Source: Zymomonas sp. (GTDB lineage Bacteria; Pseudomonadota; Alphaproteobacteria; Sphingomonadales; Sphingomonadaceae). Taken from it: a stretch of 21,031 nucleotides of DNA. Under the pieces are notes generated by a model that did no database searches, was not told the origin of the DNA, and saw only the letters and a list, made by a program, of their open reading frames with translations. Made by a program: the position numbers and the translations under genes. Below are positions 1 to 8,704 of the stretch, piece by piece. The stretch spans positions 1-21,031 of the forward strand of contig JAIYAJ010000157.1 of NCBI GenBank assembly GCA_027489105.1, given 5' to 3'. Numbering within the stretch: position 1 is the stretch's first letter; every line of letters starts with the position of its first letter.

Positions 1-567
1 ACCAATGACGACGATCGCTATTTCACCGACAGCTTTCAGGCGATGCCGGCCGATGGCTATACGGCGCTGTTCGGGCGTATGCTCGACCATCCGAATATCG
101 CGGTGGCGACGGGCGTCGACTTCTTCCGAATCAGGGCCCAGCTTCGCTTCGACCGTCTCGTCTACACCGGCCCGATCGACGAATATTTCGGCCGCTGCCA
201 CGGGCCGCTGCCCTATCGCTCGCTCAGTTTCCGGCACGAGACGCTCCCCGTCGAGCGCTTCCAGGCGGCGGCGGTGGTCAACTATCCCGATGAGGCCGTC
301 CCCTACACCCGGATCACCGAGTATAAATATCTGACCGGGCAGCAGTCGCCTTCCACCAGCATCAGCTACGAATATCCGTCGGCCGAGGGCGATCCTTATT
401 ATCCGGTGCCCCGACCGGAGAATCAGGCGCGCTTCCGCGCCTATCAGGCAATGGCCGATGCCTTGCCGGATGTCCTGTTCGTCGGCCGGCTGGCGACCTA
501 TCGCTATTATAATATGGACCAGGTGGTGGCGCAGGCGCTCGCCACCTATCGCCGCGCGCGCCGGTGA
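1..567 (+). CDS. glf: UDP-galactopyranose mutase, C-terminal part (5' end outside window)
   Basis: FAD-dependent enzyme that interconverts UDP-galactopyranose and UDP-galactofuranose in the cytoplasm, supplying galactofuranose for surface polysaccharides. The frame is open from base 1, so the N-terminal FAD-binding part lies upstream. About 188 residues are visible, roughly the last half of a 370-400 residue enzyme. Family-typical stretches include RYFTDSFQAMPADGYTALF near the start, the substrate-domain segment around YTGPIDEYFG, the YRSLSF strand, the TEYKYLTGQ segment, and the C-terminal FVGRLATYRYYNMDQVV that closes the FAD site. The stop TGA (565-567) overlaps the GTG start of the next gene, which points to translational coupling with a glycosyltransferase and to a polysaccharide locus running in from the left. 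The identification rests on motif recognition and is strong. Confidence 0.93.
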   Translation, partial: TNDDDRYFTDSFQAMPADGYTALFGRMLDHPNIAVATGVDFFRIRAQLRFDRLVYTGPIDEYFGRCHGPLPYRSLSFRHETLPVERFQAAAVVNYPDEAVPYTRITEYKYLTGQQSPSTSISYEYPSAEGDPYYPVPRPENQARFRAYQAMADALPDVLFVGRLATYRYYNMDQVVAQALATYRRARR

Positions 568-1718
568 CTCCGGCACGCGAGCGCCTGCGCCGGTCGTTCG
601 GTGGCGTCATGGCTTCGGCCGGTGCCGGATTCGTCCGGCCCAGGACCCGGATGCTCCTGCTCAGCGATGGCCGTGAATATACCAGCGAGCAGCAATTCGC
701 GCCGATCTGGCGGCACCGCACCCGCCTGCGCCGCGACCTGGGCCTGGCGATCGACTGGCGGCCGCTCGAAGGGCAAGGCGACGTGCGCGCGCAGGGCCTG
801 TCCGGCTATGACGTGATCGGGCTCAAGCTCTCCTTCCGCTGCTCTGCCGCCGAGGTCCTGGACCTCGTCCGACGGGTAAGAGAAGCCCTTGGTCCGGGAT
901 CCCCGACCCGGCTCGTCTATTTCGACGGTGACGACGACAGCGCTGTGCTGTGGCCCGAACTGGTGGAGCGGGTCGACCTCTATGTGAAAAAGCATCTCTT
1001 CGCGGACCTGGCCAACTATCGGCGTGCCTTCATCGGCAAGAGCAATCTGACCGACCATGCGGCGCGAATCGCAGGCCTGTCCTTCGCCAAGGACATCATC
1101 CCGGTCGGACAGCCGCAGCCGGTGACGACGCCCGCCAAGCTTCACCTTGGCTGGAACATCGCGCTCGATGACAAGATTGCCGGGCTGCCCGCCGTCTCGC
1201 CCGCGATATCGCGCGAGATCGACATTTGCGGGCGCGTGCATGTGTCGCCGGACAGCTGGCTCGGCGCCCTGCGCGCGCCCGCCATCGCCGCGCTCGAATC
1301 ACTCGCGGGACGTTGGCGGGTTGCCGTTCCGCGCGAGCGCGTTTCCCAGGCCGCTTACGATGCCGAACTGCGCGCGGCGCGAATCTGTGTCAGCCCCTTC
1401 GGCTATGGCGAACTGTGCTGGCGCGATTTCGAGGCGATCCAGGCGGGCTGCCTGCTGGTGAAACCCGACATGGGCCATATCCGCACCGCGCCCGACCTGT
1501 TCGAGGCTGGCGTCACCTATGCGCCCGTTCGCTGGGACTATGCCGATCTGGAAGAGGTCTGCTCACGCTACCTGTCCGACGAGGGCGCACGGATCGCGGT
1601 CGTCGAGGAGGGGCAGCGCCGCCTGCGCGAATCGCTCGGTCCGCAATGGTTCGTGAGCTGTGCGCGGGCATTTCTTGCTGCGCTCGATCCGCCGGCGCGC
1701 AATAGGACCCGAAAATAA
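564..1718 (+). CDS. Glycosyltransferase (GT-B type, Glyco_trans_1_2-like C-terminus)
   Basis: Probable glycosyltransferase of 384 residues working on a cell-surface polysaccharide. The C-terminal third carries SPFGYGELCWRDFEAIQAG followed by a hydrophobic strand, LLVKPDMGH, which resembles the nucleotide-sugar binding end of GT-B enzymes of the Glyco_trans_1_2/CgeB type (E-x-x-x-x-G near residues 290-300). The N-terminal half has a Rossmann-like opening (RMLLLSDGREY). No signal peptide or membrane segment is evident. I chose the GTG at 564 because it overlaps the glf stop as GTGA. No Shine-Dalgarno sequence precedes it, which fits coupled translation. An ATG at 609 would remove 15 residues and keep the fold, so the start is uncertain. 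Donor and acceptor cannot be read from the sequence, although the glf neighbour suggests a galactofuranose-containing glycan. Confidence 0.75.
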   Translation: MTPARERLRRSFGGVMASAGAGFVRPRTRMLLLSDGREYTSEQQFAPIWRHRTRLRRDLGLAIDWRPLEGQGDVRAQGLSGYDVIGLKLSFRCSAAEVLDLVRRVREALGPGSPTRLVYFDGDDDSAVLWPELVERVDLYVKKHLFADLANYRRAFIGKSNLTDHAARIAGLSFAKDIIPVGQPQPVTTPAKLHLGWNIALDDKIAGLPAVSPAISREIDICGRVHVSPDSWLGALRAPAIAALESLAGRWRVAVPRERVSQAAYDAELRAARICVSPFGYGELCWRDFEAIQAGCLLVKPDMGHIRTAPDLFEAGVTYAPVRWDYADLEEVCSRYLSDEGARIAVVEEGQRRLRESLGPQWFVSCARAFLAALDPPARNRTRK

Positions 1719-1851
1719 GGGAATATGGCGGGCCACACCCGATGAAGATGAGCACTATACCTACGCTATTGCACTACGATAGACCGAGTGGGCCTCATAT
1801 CACGGTTAGGCGGAAAGGCGGATGCATACCTTCTTGGCCCGCTTGTCCCTG
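1719..1851. other. Short intergenic region, convergent gene ends
   Basis: Separates the stop of the glycosyltransferase from the stop of the helicase. It is visibly more AT-rich than its surroundings around 1715-1800. I see no convincing hairpin with a T-run, no tRNA-like sequence and no coding frame of note. Its left edge holds GGGAATATGGCGGG, which nearly matches a sequence on the far side of the helicase (4671-4683). Confidence 0.5.
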
Positions 1852-4557
1852 CTAGATCGGCTTCCAGTCCGTCGACAGGAGTCCCCTGAGCACCTCAAGG
1901 CGACTCGGCAAATGCCGATTGCACGTGATGCCCAGATAGGTCGCGGCGCGCGTCGCGCCGACGTAGAGATATTTGTCGAACAGATCAGGCTTCGCATCGG
2001 CCAGCGCATCGATCGCCACGAAGAAGACCGCCTCGAACTCAAGCCCCTTGATGTGCTTGACATCGAAGACCCTGATTTCATCGTCGTTGCCGATGATCCG
2101 GCCATCGACGCAAGCAATGGCGCGCAGGTTGGTGTCGGTGAAGGCGCGGTTCAGGGCGTCGGTCATCGGCCGGACGGCCGCTTCCTCGTGCACGAGCACC
2201 GCGACGGTCGGCAGGGGTTCCCCCTTCATTGCGCCTTCGATCTCGGCAATTCGGGCAAACAGCCAGGCAGCGACGTCGTCTAGGTCTGGCGTGTCGAGCA
2301 GCAGGATTGGATCGACGGCGTCGTTGTTCATTTCGGGAGGCAGTTCGACCTCGCCGTGGTTTTCGAACAGCGCTGCAAGCGCGCGGGCGAAGTCGAACAA
2401 CTGCCGGCTCTGCCGATACGAGATCGACACCGGTCTTATCTCGATCCCGGGGCTGACCCATTCAAGGTCGGAGCGACGCTTGCTGCCCCAGGGCGTTATC
2501 CGCTGATCGAAGTCGCCGCACGCGAAGAAGGAGTTCGTCCGGTATGAGGCGAGCGCCCGCATGCAGCCGAGCTGGACGGGCGAGAAATCGGTCGCTTCAT
2601 CTACGAGGATCTGGTTGCGCTGCGCGCCTAGCATTGACGCGAGCGCCGCATAGGCCGGTTGGTGGGCTGCGCGTGAGATACGCGCGTCGGCGAGCAGGCC
2701 GTTGGCGGCGCGAAGGATCGCCAGCAGGATGATGTCGATCTCGAAGTCGTCAGCGAGGCGCCCGGCGCCGGCCTCGGTGTACCAGCGATTCTCCGAGCGG
2801 CGGATTCGGCGAAAGCGTGCGTATCGCGTTGCTACGCCGCGCACGAGGGCGCGCACTGGGTTGGAGAACCGGCGCAGTGCCTGGAGCAGAAGTAAAGTGC
2901 GGCCGACGGTCTCGCGCTCGCCCTCGGCGAAGCCGCGGTCTCCGAGCCATTCGAGCACCTGAGCAGCTACGCTCCGTCCCGGACGGCGGCGGGTGACGTG
3001 CTGGCGGGCCTGCCTGCGCAGTGCGTCGTTGAAAGCCTTTCGCGCCGCAGCCGGGCCGGTGACGGCCCGGGCGGGTTCTTCCTCGTCTTCGTCACCGTCA
3101 TCATCGTCGGCGTCGTCGATCTGATCGCCCACGTCGGCCAAGCCGTTCATAAATTCGGTCAGCTTGGCGAAGAACTGCGGATCGGTGCGCATTTGCGCGG
3201 TAAGCGCGCGCTTATAGGCCTCATCAATTTCGCTGTTGAGCTGCTCAATGAGGATTCGGATTTCGGCATTGAAGCTGACGAGCGCGATGATCGTCGATGG
3301 CGTATCGGTCGTGGCCGTGCGACCGAGAATGGCCTTCAACCTGCCTCCAATGGACGAGACATCGTTGGCGCTCGCCTCGGCTAGAAGATCGGCGGCGGTC
3401 GACAGATCGGCCCAAAACGCCTCGGTCTGCCACGTGTTGAAGTCTTCGAACCAGGCGATCTGGTCGGCCGCGTCCGGCAGAAGCGTCCCGGCGTTCTCGC
3501 GCGCGATGAAGCGGCCGCCACTGCCGCCGCTGGTCCTCAAGAGTGAGAAGCTGTTGCCAGCGAGGTCGCGCCGATGGACCGTCCAGGTCCGGACGACGTT
3601 GTCGCTTGCCGGTACGTTCTCGCGGCTGAACGCTTCCTTCAGATAGGAGCGCAGCAGATCGGTCGGCGTGAACATGATCCAGCTGCTGCCGTGCGGCACG
3701 ACCGAGGCGGCAGTATCGATCGTCGCCTTCTCCTCTTCAGGCAACTCCACATAGTTGAGCTTCTGGCCGAGCCGCCTGATCAGTGTCGTGGTCTTGCCCG
3801 TGCCGGGACTTCCAAGGATCACCAACTGGCTGTCGATGGGAAGACGGAATATCTCGCTCTGGTACCGGTCGAGGACAGCCTGGTCGCGCAGTTCCGCTTT
3901 TCTGATAATGTTGCGGACCCGCCCCTCGATGACATTGTCGCCAGCCTCGGCCGCCGCGATCAGCTTTTCGATCGCGGCCAGCGGATCATCTTCCGGCAGT
4001 GCCTCTGTGAGCAGGCGGAGCAACGATTGTATCGTGATCGTCCCAAGCTGATCGGCCTGGAATTCGGTGTCGAACGAATCCCAGCCGTCGCCGGTCTCGG
4101 ACGGATGGAGGAGCGTGCGCTCGATGACCTCAAGCGTTACGACCCGATCGCCCTTGCGCAGGTCCAGCGTTTCTCCGGGGGGTATCGAGGCCAGCCCGCC
4201 GGCGGGCGCGTAGTGACTGCAATAGTGCTGGCGGCCCTCCGATTTCATTGAGGATGCGCCACGTGAGATGAAATAGATGGCCTCATTGTCTTCGTCGTCG
4301 ACCGCGACTACACGCGCGATAGCCGGTTCCTCGGCGAGGCGCGCATTGCTTTCGGCGACTTCGCGCGCGATCCGATTGAAGGAATCGATCGTAGCGGGCG
4401 TATTGAGCGTATTGCCTTGCGCTAGCTTGTCGGCCGAAATAGCGTTGCGCTTACGAAGCTGTTCGCGGGCTTCTTCGGCGATCCGCTTGAGGATCTGCAG
4501 TATATCGGCCGACAGGATCTTGATTTGCTCTTGCCGCTGCTCGTCCAATGCCATCAT
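1852..4557 (-). CDS. UvrD/HelD-like superfamily 1 helicase-type ATPase
   Basis: Large (901 aa) ATP-dependent helicase or translocase of superfamily 1. Visible motifs are: Walker A GSPGTGKTT near residue 250; Walker B-like VDEATDFSPVQL near 650; motif III FACGDFDQRI soon after; motif IV ISYRQS; motif V KHIKGLEFEAVFFV; and motif VI YVGATRAATYLGI near 865. The first 100 residues are charged and helical, like the coiled-coil N-terminus of HelD proteins, and are followed by a small beta-rich segment before Walker A. A very acidic run (DDADDDDGDEDEEE) lies near residues 477-493 between the two core halves. Two adjacent ATGs occur (4557 and 4554); AAAGGGGG sits just upstream and is better spaced for the second. 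The gene is alone, between a polysaccharide locus and a tRNA gene. An RNA polymerase recycling, DNA repair or defence role is possible; the sequence does not decide. Confidence 0.85.
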   Translation of the reverse strand: MMALDEQRQEQIKILSADILQILKRIAEEAREQLRKRNAISADKLAQGNTLNTPATIDSFNRIAREVAESNARLAEEPAIARVVAVDDEDNEAIYFISRGASSMKSEGRQHYCSHYAPAGGLASIPPGETLDLRKGDRVVTLEVIERTLLHPSETGDGWDSFDTEFQADQLGTITIQSLLRLLTEALPEDDPLAAIEKLIAAAEAGDNVIEGRVRNIIRKAELRDQAVLDRYQSEIFRLPIDSQLVILGSPGTGKTTTLIRRLGQKLNYVELPEEEKATIDTAASVVPHGSSWIMFTPTDLLRSYLKEAFSRENVPASDNVVRTWTVHRRDLAGNSFSLLRTSGGSGGRFIARENAGTLLPDAADQIAWFEDFNTWQTEAFWADLSTAADLLAEASANDVSSIGGRLKAILGRTATTDTPSTIIALVSFNAEIRILIEQLNSEIDEAYKRALTAQMRTDPQFFAKLTEFMNGLADVGDQIDDADDDDGDEDEEEPARAVTGPAAARKAFNDALRRQARQHVTRRRPGRSVAAQVLEWLGDRGFAEGERETVGRTLLLLQALRRFSNPVRALVRGVATRYARFRRIRRSENRWYTEAGAGRLADDFEIDIILLAILRAANGLLADARISRAAHQPAYAALASMLGAQRNQILVDEATDFSPVQLGCMRALASYRTNSFFACGDFDQRITPWGSKRRSDLEWVSPGIEIRPVSISYRQSRQLFDFARALAALFENHGEVELPPEMNNDAVDPILLLDTPDLDDVAAWLFARIAEIEGAMKGEPLPTVAVLVHEEAAVRPMTDALNRAFTDTNLRAIACVDGRIIGNDDEIRVFDVKHIKGLEFEAVFFVAIDALADAKPDLFDKYLYVGATRAATYLGITCNRHLPSRLEVLRGLLSTDWKPI

Positions 4558-4702
4558 TTCCCCCTTTGTCGATGAAGGTATGATGGTTTGGCTGCGCTAC
4601 CGAATCTAGTGATTAATCGAATCAAATGGTCGCGCCTGCCGCGTCGGCGTAGCCGCTGTGGCCCATGAGCGGGAAATGGCGGGATACGACGACAAATGGT
4701 GG

Positions 4703-4793
<91 letters not shown>

Positions 4794-4846
4794 GCAGAGG
4801 TGGAACGAACGGGCCGTGAAGCCGTCCGCCAGTCGACAGGGGCGGG

Positions 4847-4875
4847 CCATTAGCCCAGAGTTTCGCGCTTGCCAA
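4847..4875 (-). promoter_or_regulatory. Probable sigma-70-type promoter for tRNA-Ser
   Basis: Read on the minus strand, TTGGCA (4870-4875) is followed by a 17-base spacer and TAATGG (4847-4852). Transcription would start near 4840, about 45 bases before the mature tRNA 5' end. Spacing is ideal and the -35 box is close to consensus. The boxes were assigned by eye. Confidence 0.5.
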
Positions 4876-4941
4876 GCGCCTGCTTGCATGTGGAGGAGAC
4901 TTCCCTACATTATTCCTGTGATTGAGAAGACCATTTCCACC

Positions 4942-5310
4942 ATGCCGGCCCCCGGCATCCTTCCCCAGGGAATTACGCCTCCGCCCGTGGCGCACGCCCG
5001 TTTTGCGATCGGCGACGTGGTCCGGCACCGGCTGTTCGAGTTTCGCGGAGTCGTGTTCGACGTCGATCCGGTGTTCGCCAACACCGACGAATGGTACGAA
5101 TCGATTCCCGCCGACATGCGGCCGGCCAAGGACCAACCCTTCTACCATCTGTTCGCCGAGAACAGCGACAGCAGCTACATTGCCTATGTCAGCCAGCAGA
5201 ATCTGATGCGCGACGACAGCGACGAACTGGTCGACCACCCGGCGATCGCGGGGCTGTTCGAGGGTTTCTCGGAAGGGCGCTATCAGCTGCGTCGCCAGCA
5301 CCGGCACTGA
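4942..5310 (+). CDS. hspQ: Heat shock protein HspQ (YccV/hemimethylated DNA-binding family)
   Basis: Small cytoplasmic protein of the HspQ/YccV fold. The E. coli homologue binds hemimethylated origin DNA and acts as a specificity factor for Lon protease. The core is highly conserved here: ARFAIGDVVRHRLFEFRGVV, then DVDPVFANTDEWY, DQPFYHLFAE and YIAYVSQQNL, covering residues about 19-92. The C-terminus is basic (RRQHRH). I chose the ATG at 4942 (122 aa), with a weak GAGAAG 13 bases upstream, because family members begin close to the ARF(A/G)IG segment. GTG 4918 or ATG 4888 in the same frame would add 8 or 18 residues, and GGAGGAG at 4892-4898 could serve the GTG. The gene is divergent from tRNA-Ser and precedes rplU. 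Confidence 0.9.
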   Translation: MPAPGILPQGITPPPVAHARFAIGDVVRHRLFEFRGVVFDVDPVFANTDEWYESIPADMRPAKDQPFYHLFAENSDSSYIAYVSQQNLMRDDSDELVDHPAIAGLFEGFSEGRYQLRRQHRH

Positions 5311-5317
5311 TTCGCTG

Positions 5318-5346
5318 AGGCCGGGCCAAGGGCCTGCGGGGTTTTT
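5318..5346 (+). terminator. Possible terminator after hspQ
   Basis: Short GC-rich inverted repeat (AGGCC 5318-5322 with GGCCT 5331-5335, or the competing GGCC/GGCC hairpin 5324-5334), followed by GCGGGG and five Ts at 5342-5346. The stem is short and separated from the T-run by several bases, so it is only a candidate. Confidence 0.35.
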
Positions 5347-5366
5347 GCCGGAGAGTCGCATAAAGG

Positions 5367-5395
5367 TTGACTTTCCGACCTCCCACCTCTAGCGA
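5367..5395 (+). promoter_or_regulatory. Probable promoter of rplU-rpmA
   Basis: TTGACT (5367-5372) and TAGCGA (5390-5395) are separated by 17 bases. The -35 box is near consensus; the -10 box is weak. Transcription would start near 5402, leaving a leader of about 70 bases before rplU. That leader could carry regulation, but I see no defined structure in it. Confidence 0.45.
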
Positions 5396-5471
5396 GCCGC
5401 TTTCCTGTGTGGGGTGATGGCCTGGTGTCTTCGCATCCGCGCTAACAGCTTTTGAAGAAGTGATGAGGGCC

Positions 5472-5831
5472 ATGTTCGCTATCGTGCGCACGGGCGGCAA
5501 GCAGTATCGCGTTGCCGCGGGAGACAAGATCGTCGTGGAGAAGATTCCGGGTGACGCGGGTTCGACCGTGTCGCTGGACGACGTTCTTCTCGCGGGTGAG
5601 GGTGCTGAGCTGAAGGACGTCAAGGGCCTCAGCGTTTCGGCGGAAATCATCGCTCAGGCGAAGGCCGAGAAGGTCATCGTCTTCAAGAAGCGTCGCCGTC
5701 ATAATTATCGTCGCCGCAACGGCCATCGTCAGCAGCACACGATCCTGAAGATTCTCTCGATCGGCGGCGAAGCCCCGGCAAAGAAGGCTTCCAAGGCAAA
5801 GGCCGACGCTCCGGCCGCCGCCGAAGCCTGA
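5472..5831 (+). CDS. rplU: 50S ribosomal protein L21
   Basis: Large-subunit ribosomal protein that binds 23S rRNA. The product is 119 residues. It opens with [18 protein letters not shown], the L21 hallmark, continues through LLAGEG, and has the basic RNA-binding stretch [20 protein letters not shown] near residues 73-92. The tail is rich in Ala and Lys (about 20 residues beyond the usual 103-aa core), an extension common in alphaproteobacteria. I chose ATG 5472 because the conserved protein starts there; GAAGAAG (5454-5460) lies 11 bases upstream. In-frame GTG 5460 and ATG 5463 would add three or four residues not expected in the family. It is followed by rpmA after 27 bases, the usual rplU-rpmA operon. 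Confidence 0.96.
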   Translation: MFAIVRTGGKQYRVAAGDKIVVEKIPGDAGSTVSLDDVLLAGEGAELKDVKGLSVSAEIIAQAKAEKVIVFKKRRRHNYRRRNGHRQQHTILKILSIGGEAPAKKASKAKADAPAAAEA

Positions 5832-5858
5832 TCGAAGAGCCAAACGGAGTAGTTTGAG

Positions 5859-6128
5859 ATGGCACATAAGAAAGCAGGCGGCTCTTCGCGCAATGGTCGT
5901 GATTCGGCTGGTCGTCGCCTTGGCGTGAAGAAGTTCGGTGGCGAAACCGTCATCGGCGGCAACATCATCGTCCGCCAGCGCGGCACGAAGGTCTATCCGG
6001 GCCGCAACGTCGGCATCGGCAAGGATCACACGCTGTTCGCGCTCGCCGAAGGCCGCGTCGAATTCCACAGCGGCAAGCTTGGCCGCAAATATGTCAGCGT
6101 CGCGGCGTTCGCCGAGGCGGCTGAATAA
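5859..6128 (+). CDS. rpmA: 50S ribosomal protein L27
   Basis: Ribosomal protein near the peptidyl transferase centre, 89 residues. It begins [16 protein letters not shown], the flexible N-terminal arm that reaches the tRNA acceptor end, followed by [11 protein letters not shown] and IIVRQRGTK(V)YPGRNVGIG. There is no Firmicutes-type N-terminal extension needing cleavage. GGAG at 5846-5849 is spaced 9 bases from the ATG. It follows rplU in the same operon, and transcription probably ends at the three-hairpin run downstream. Confidence 0.98.
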   Translation: MAHKKAGGSSRNGRDSAGRRLGVKKFGGETVIGGNIIVRQRGTKVYPGRNVGIGKDHTLFALAEGRVEFHSGKLGRKYVSVAAFAEAAE

Positions 6129-6143
6129 ACGGATGATCCGTCG

Positions 6144-6224
6144 CGGGTCGTCCGGAGAGGCGACCCGAGGGTCCGGCACGCCGGACCGATGAGGGAGAGG
6201 GTCGCACCTCTCCCTTTTTATTTT
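6144..6224 (+). terminator. Three consecutive hairpins ending in a rho-independent terminator
   Basis: Three separate stems follow rpmA: CGGGTCG/CGACCCG (6144-6150 with 6161-6167), GGTCCGGC/GCCGGACC (6170-6177 with 6180-6187), and GGGAGAGG/CCTCTCCC (6193-6200 with 6207-6214). The last has a 6-base loop and runs directly into TTTTTATTTTT, a textbook intrinsic terminator. The first two may protect the mRNA 3' end or act as processing sites. Confidence 0.85.
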
Positions 6225-6303
6225 TCTCCCTCAGAAAACTGTCGCCCCGCTGTAACCTTTTGGGTTCAAAGGCGTTTCCGGGGCAGCGATAAGGGAGAAT
6301 GAA

Positions 6304-6876
6304 ATGTTCGCTCGTACCCCGCGGCTGTTGCTGCGTCCCGGTTGGAGAGAGGATGGCCCGGCTCTGGCGGCGGCGATCGGCGATTTCGCCATCGTATCGC
6401 GGCTCGCTCGTGCGCCTTGGCCCTACACGCTGGGCGACGCCGAGGCTTTTCTGGCGGCTGACCATGGTCCGCTCCCCAATTTCCTGATCTTCGCGCGCAC
6501 GCTCGGTGCTCCGCGTCTCGTCGGCGGGATCGCTTTCGATGCAACCGACGAAGGCGTCGAGCTCGGTTACTGGATCGCGCGCTCCTATTGGGGCCTGGGC
6601 CTTGCGACCGAGGCCGGCCGGGCGATGATGGACATTGCCGACAATTGTCTTCGCCTGCCGAAGCTGCGTGCCGGTCACTTCGCCGACAACGCCGCATCGG
6701 GTCGTGTGCTGGCCAAGCTGGGCTTCCAGCCGACCGGCAGCGTCGGTACGCGCGTCTGCCGGGCGCGGGACGCGGTGGTGAACAGCGTCGAGTTCGAACG
6801 GCGCGCCTTTGCGACGACGCGCGTCGATGAGGATGCCAGCATCGGCTACGACCGTGAGGATGCGCTGGCTGCCTGA
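6304..6876 (+). CDS. GNAT family N-acetyltransferase (RimJ/RimL-like)
   Basis: Probable acetyl-CoA-dependent N-acetyltransferase of 190 residues. The opening RTPRLLLRPGWRED is typical of RimJ/RimL-type GNATs. The central GGIAF strand, the LGYWIARSYWGLGLATEA acetyl-CoA loop (residues about 88-105), and the late NAASGRVLAKLGF helix-strand unit complete the fold. AAGGGAGA at 6291-6298 gives a good Shine-Dalgarno for ATG 6304. A GNAT gene between rpmA and obgE is a recurring arrangement in alphaproteobacteria, which hints at a ribosome or translation-factor substrate, but the substrate is not visible. It is transcribed separately from rpmA, given the strong terminator between them. Confidence 0.9.
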   Translation: MFARTPRLLLRPGWREDGPALAAAIGDFAIVSRLARAPWPYTLGDAEAFLAADHGPLPNFLIFARTLGAPRLVGGIAFDATDEGVELGYWIARSYWGLGLATEAGRAMMDIADNCLRLPKLRAGHFADNAASGRVLAKLGFQPTGSVGTRVCRARDAVVNSVEFERRAFATTRVDEDASIGYDREDALAA

Positions 6877-7022
6877 GCCGTTTTCGGCGCAGCGCCAAAG
6901 CCTTGCTTGCTTCCACGACAGAAAATGCTGGGCCCGTCCGGCGGCGGCTATGCTAGTGCGACTTGAGCGGCGGTCGGGCTGGTTGGCCGCTTTTCGCCGG
7001 GACGGCCTAAGGGGGGCCGCTG

Positions 7023-7592
7023 ATGCCACATAGCCGTCTGCGCCTGTCCACCGAGGAGATGCGGTTCCGCGCAATAGATGCGGCGCGCACCATCCTGATC
7101 GAGGAAGGTCCGCAGGCCGTAACCCTGATGGCCGTCGCCAAGCGCATCAACCGCACCCACGCCAATGTGCTGCATCATTTCGGATCCGCCGGCGACCTTC
7201 GCCGCGCGATGGCGGAGATGGTGGTCAGCCGCGCGGTCGCAGAAATCGAGCAGAAGGTGATCGAGGCGCGGCGAAGCGAGAGCGACTTGCGCGAAGTCGT
7301 CGACATCACCTTCGACATTTTCGAGAAGCAGGGCCTTGCCGCACTCGTGTCCTGGATGGTCCTGACGGGCGAGCGCGAAGGGCTGGTGCCGATCCTCGAA
7401 GCTGTCCACACCGTCGTCGAGGAACTCGGCGAATATCGCGGTGCACCTCTGAGGCAGATCACACATCTCCTCGTGCTAACCGCGCTCGGTGAAGGGCTGC
7501 TCGGCGAGTCGATTGCCGAAGCGCTCGATCTGCCGCGCGATTCGGCGCGTCAGACGCTCGCCCAGCAACTGCGGGTGATGCGCGGCTGGTAA
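7023..7592 (+). CDS. TetR/AcrR family transcriptional regulator
   Basis: One-component regulator of 189 residues. The N-terminal TetR DNA-binding domain is clear: an AIDAARTILIEEGPQAVTL helix, then a helix-turn-helix (MAVAKRINRTHANVLHHFGS, residues about 38-57) with the family LHHF in place of LYYHF. The remaining two-thirds is helical and would form the ligand-binding dimer domain; no ligand can be named. A strong AAGGGGGG lies 7-14 bases before the ATG. The divergence-free position (GNAT before it, obgE after it) does not reveal its target. An operator was looked for in 6877-7022, but no clear inverted repeat was found. Confidence 0.9.
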   Translation: MPHSRLRLSTEEMRFRAIDAARTILIEEGPQAVTLMAVAKRINRTHANVLHHFGSAGDLRRAMAEMVVSRAVAEIEQKVIEARRSESDLREVVDITFDIFEKQGLAALVSWMVLTGEREGLVPILEAVHTVVEELGEYRGAPLRQITHLLVLTALGEGLLGESIAEALDLPRDSARQTLAQQLRVMRGW

Positions 7593-7655
7593 CAGTCTCC
7601 CCTATTCTTGCTCTCGCTGATGCCGACGGGTTCTTTTCGCCGCCAATTGGTATAA

Positions 7656-8702
<1,047 letters not shown>

Positions 8703-8704
8703 CG

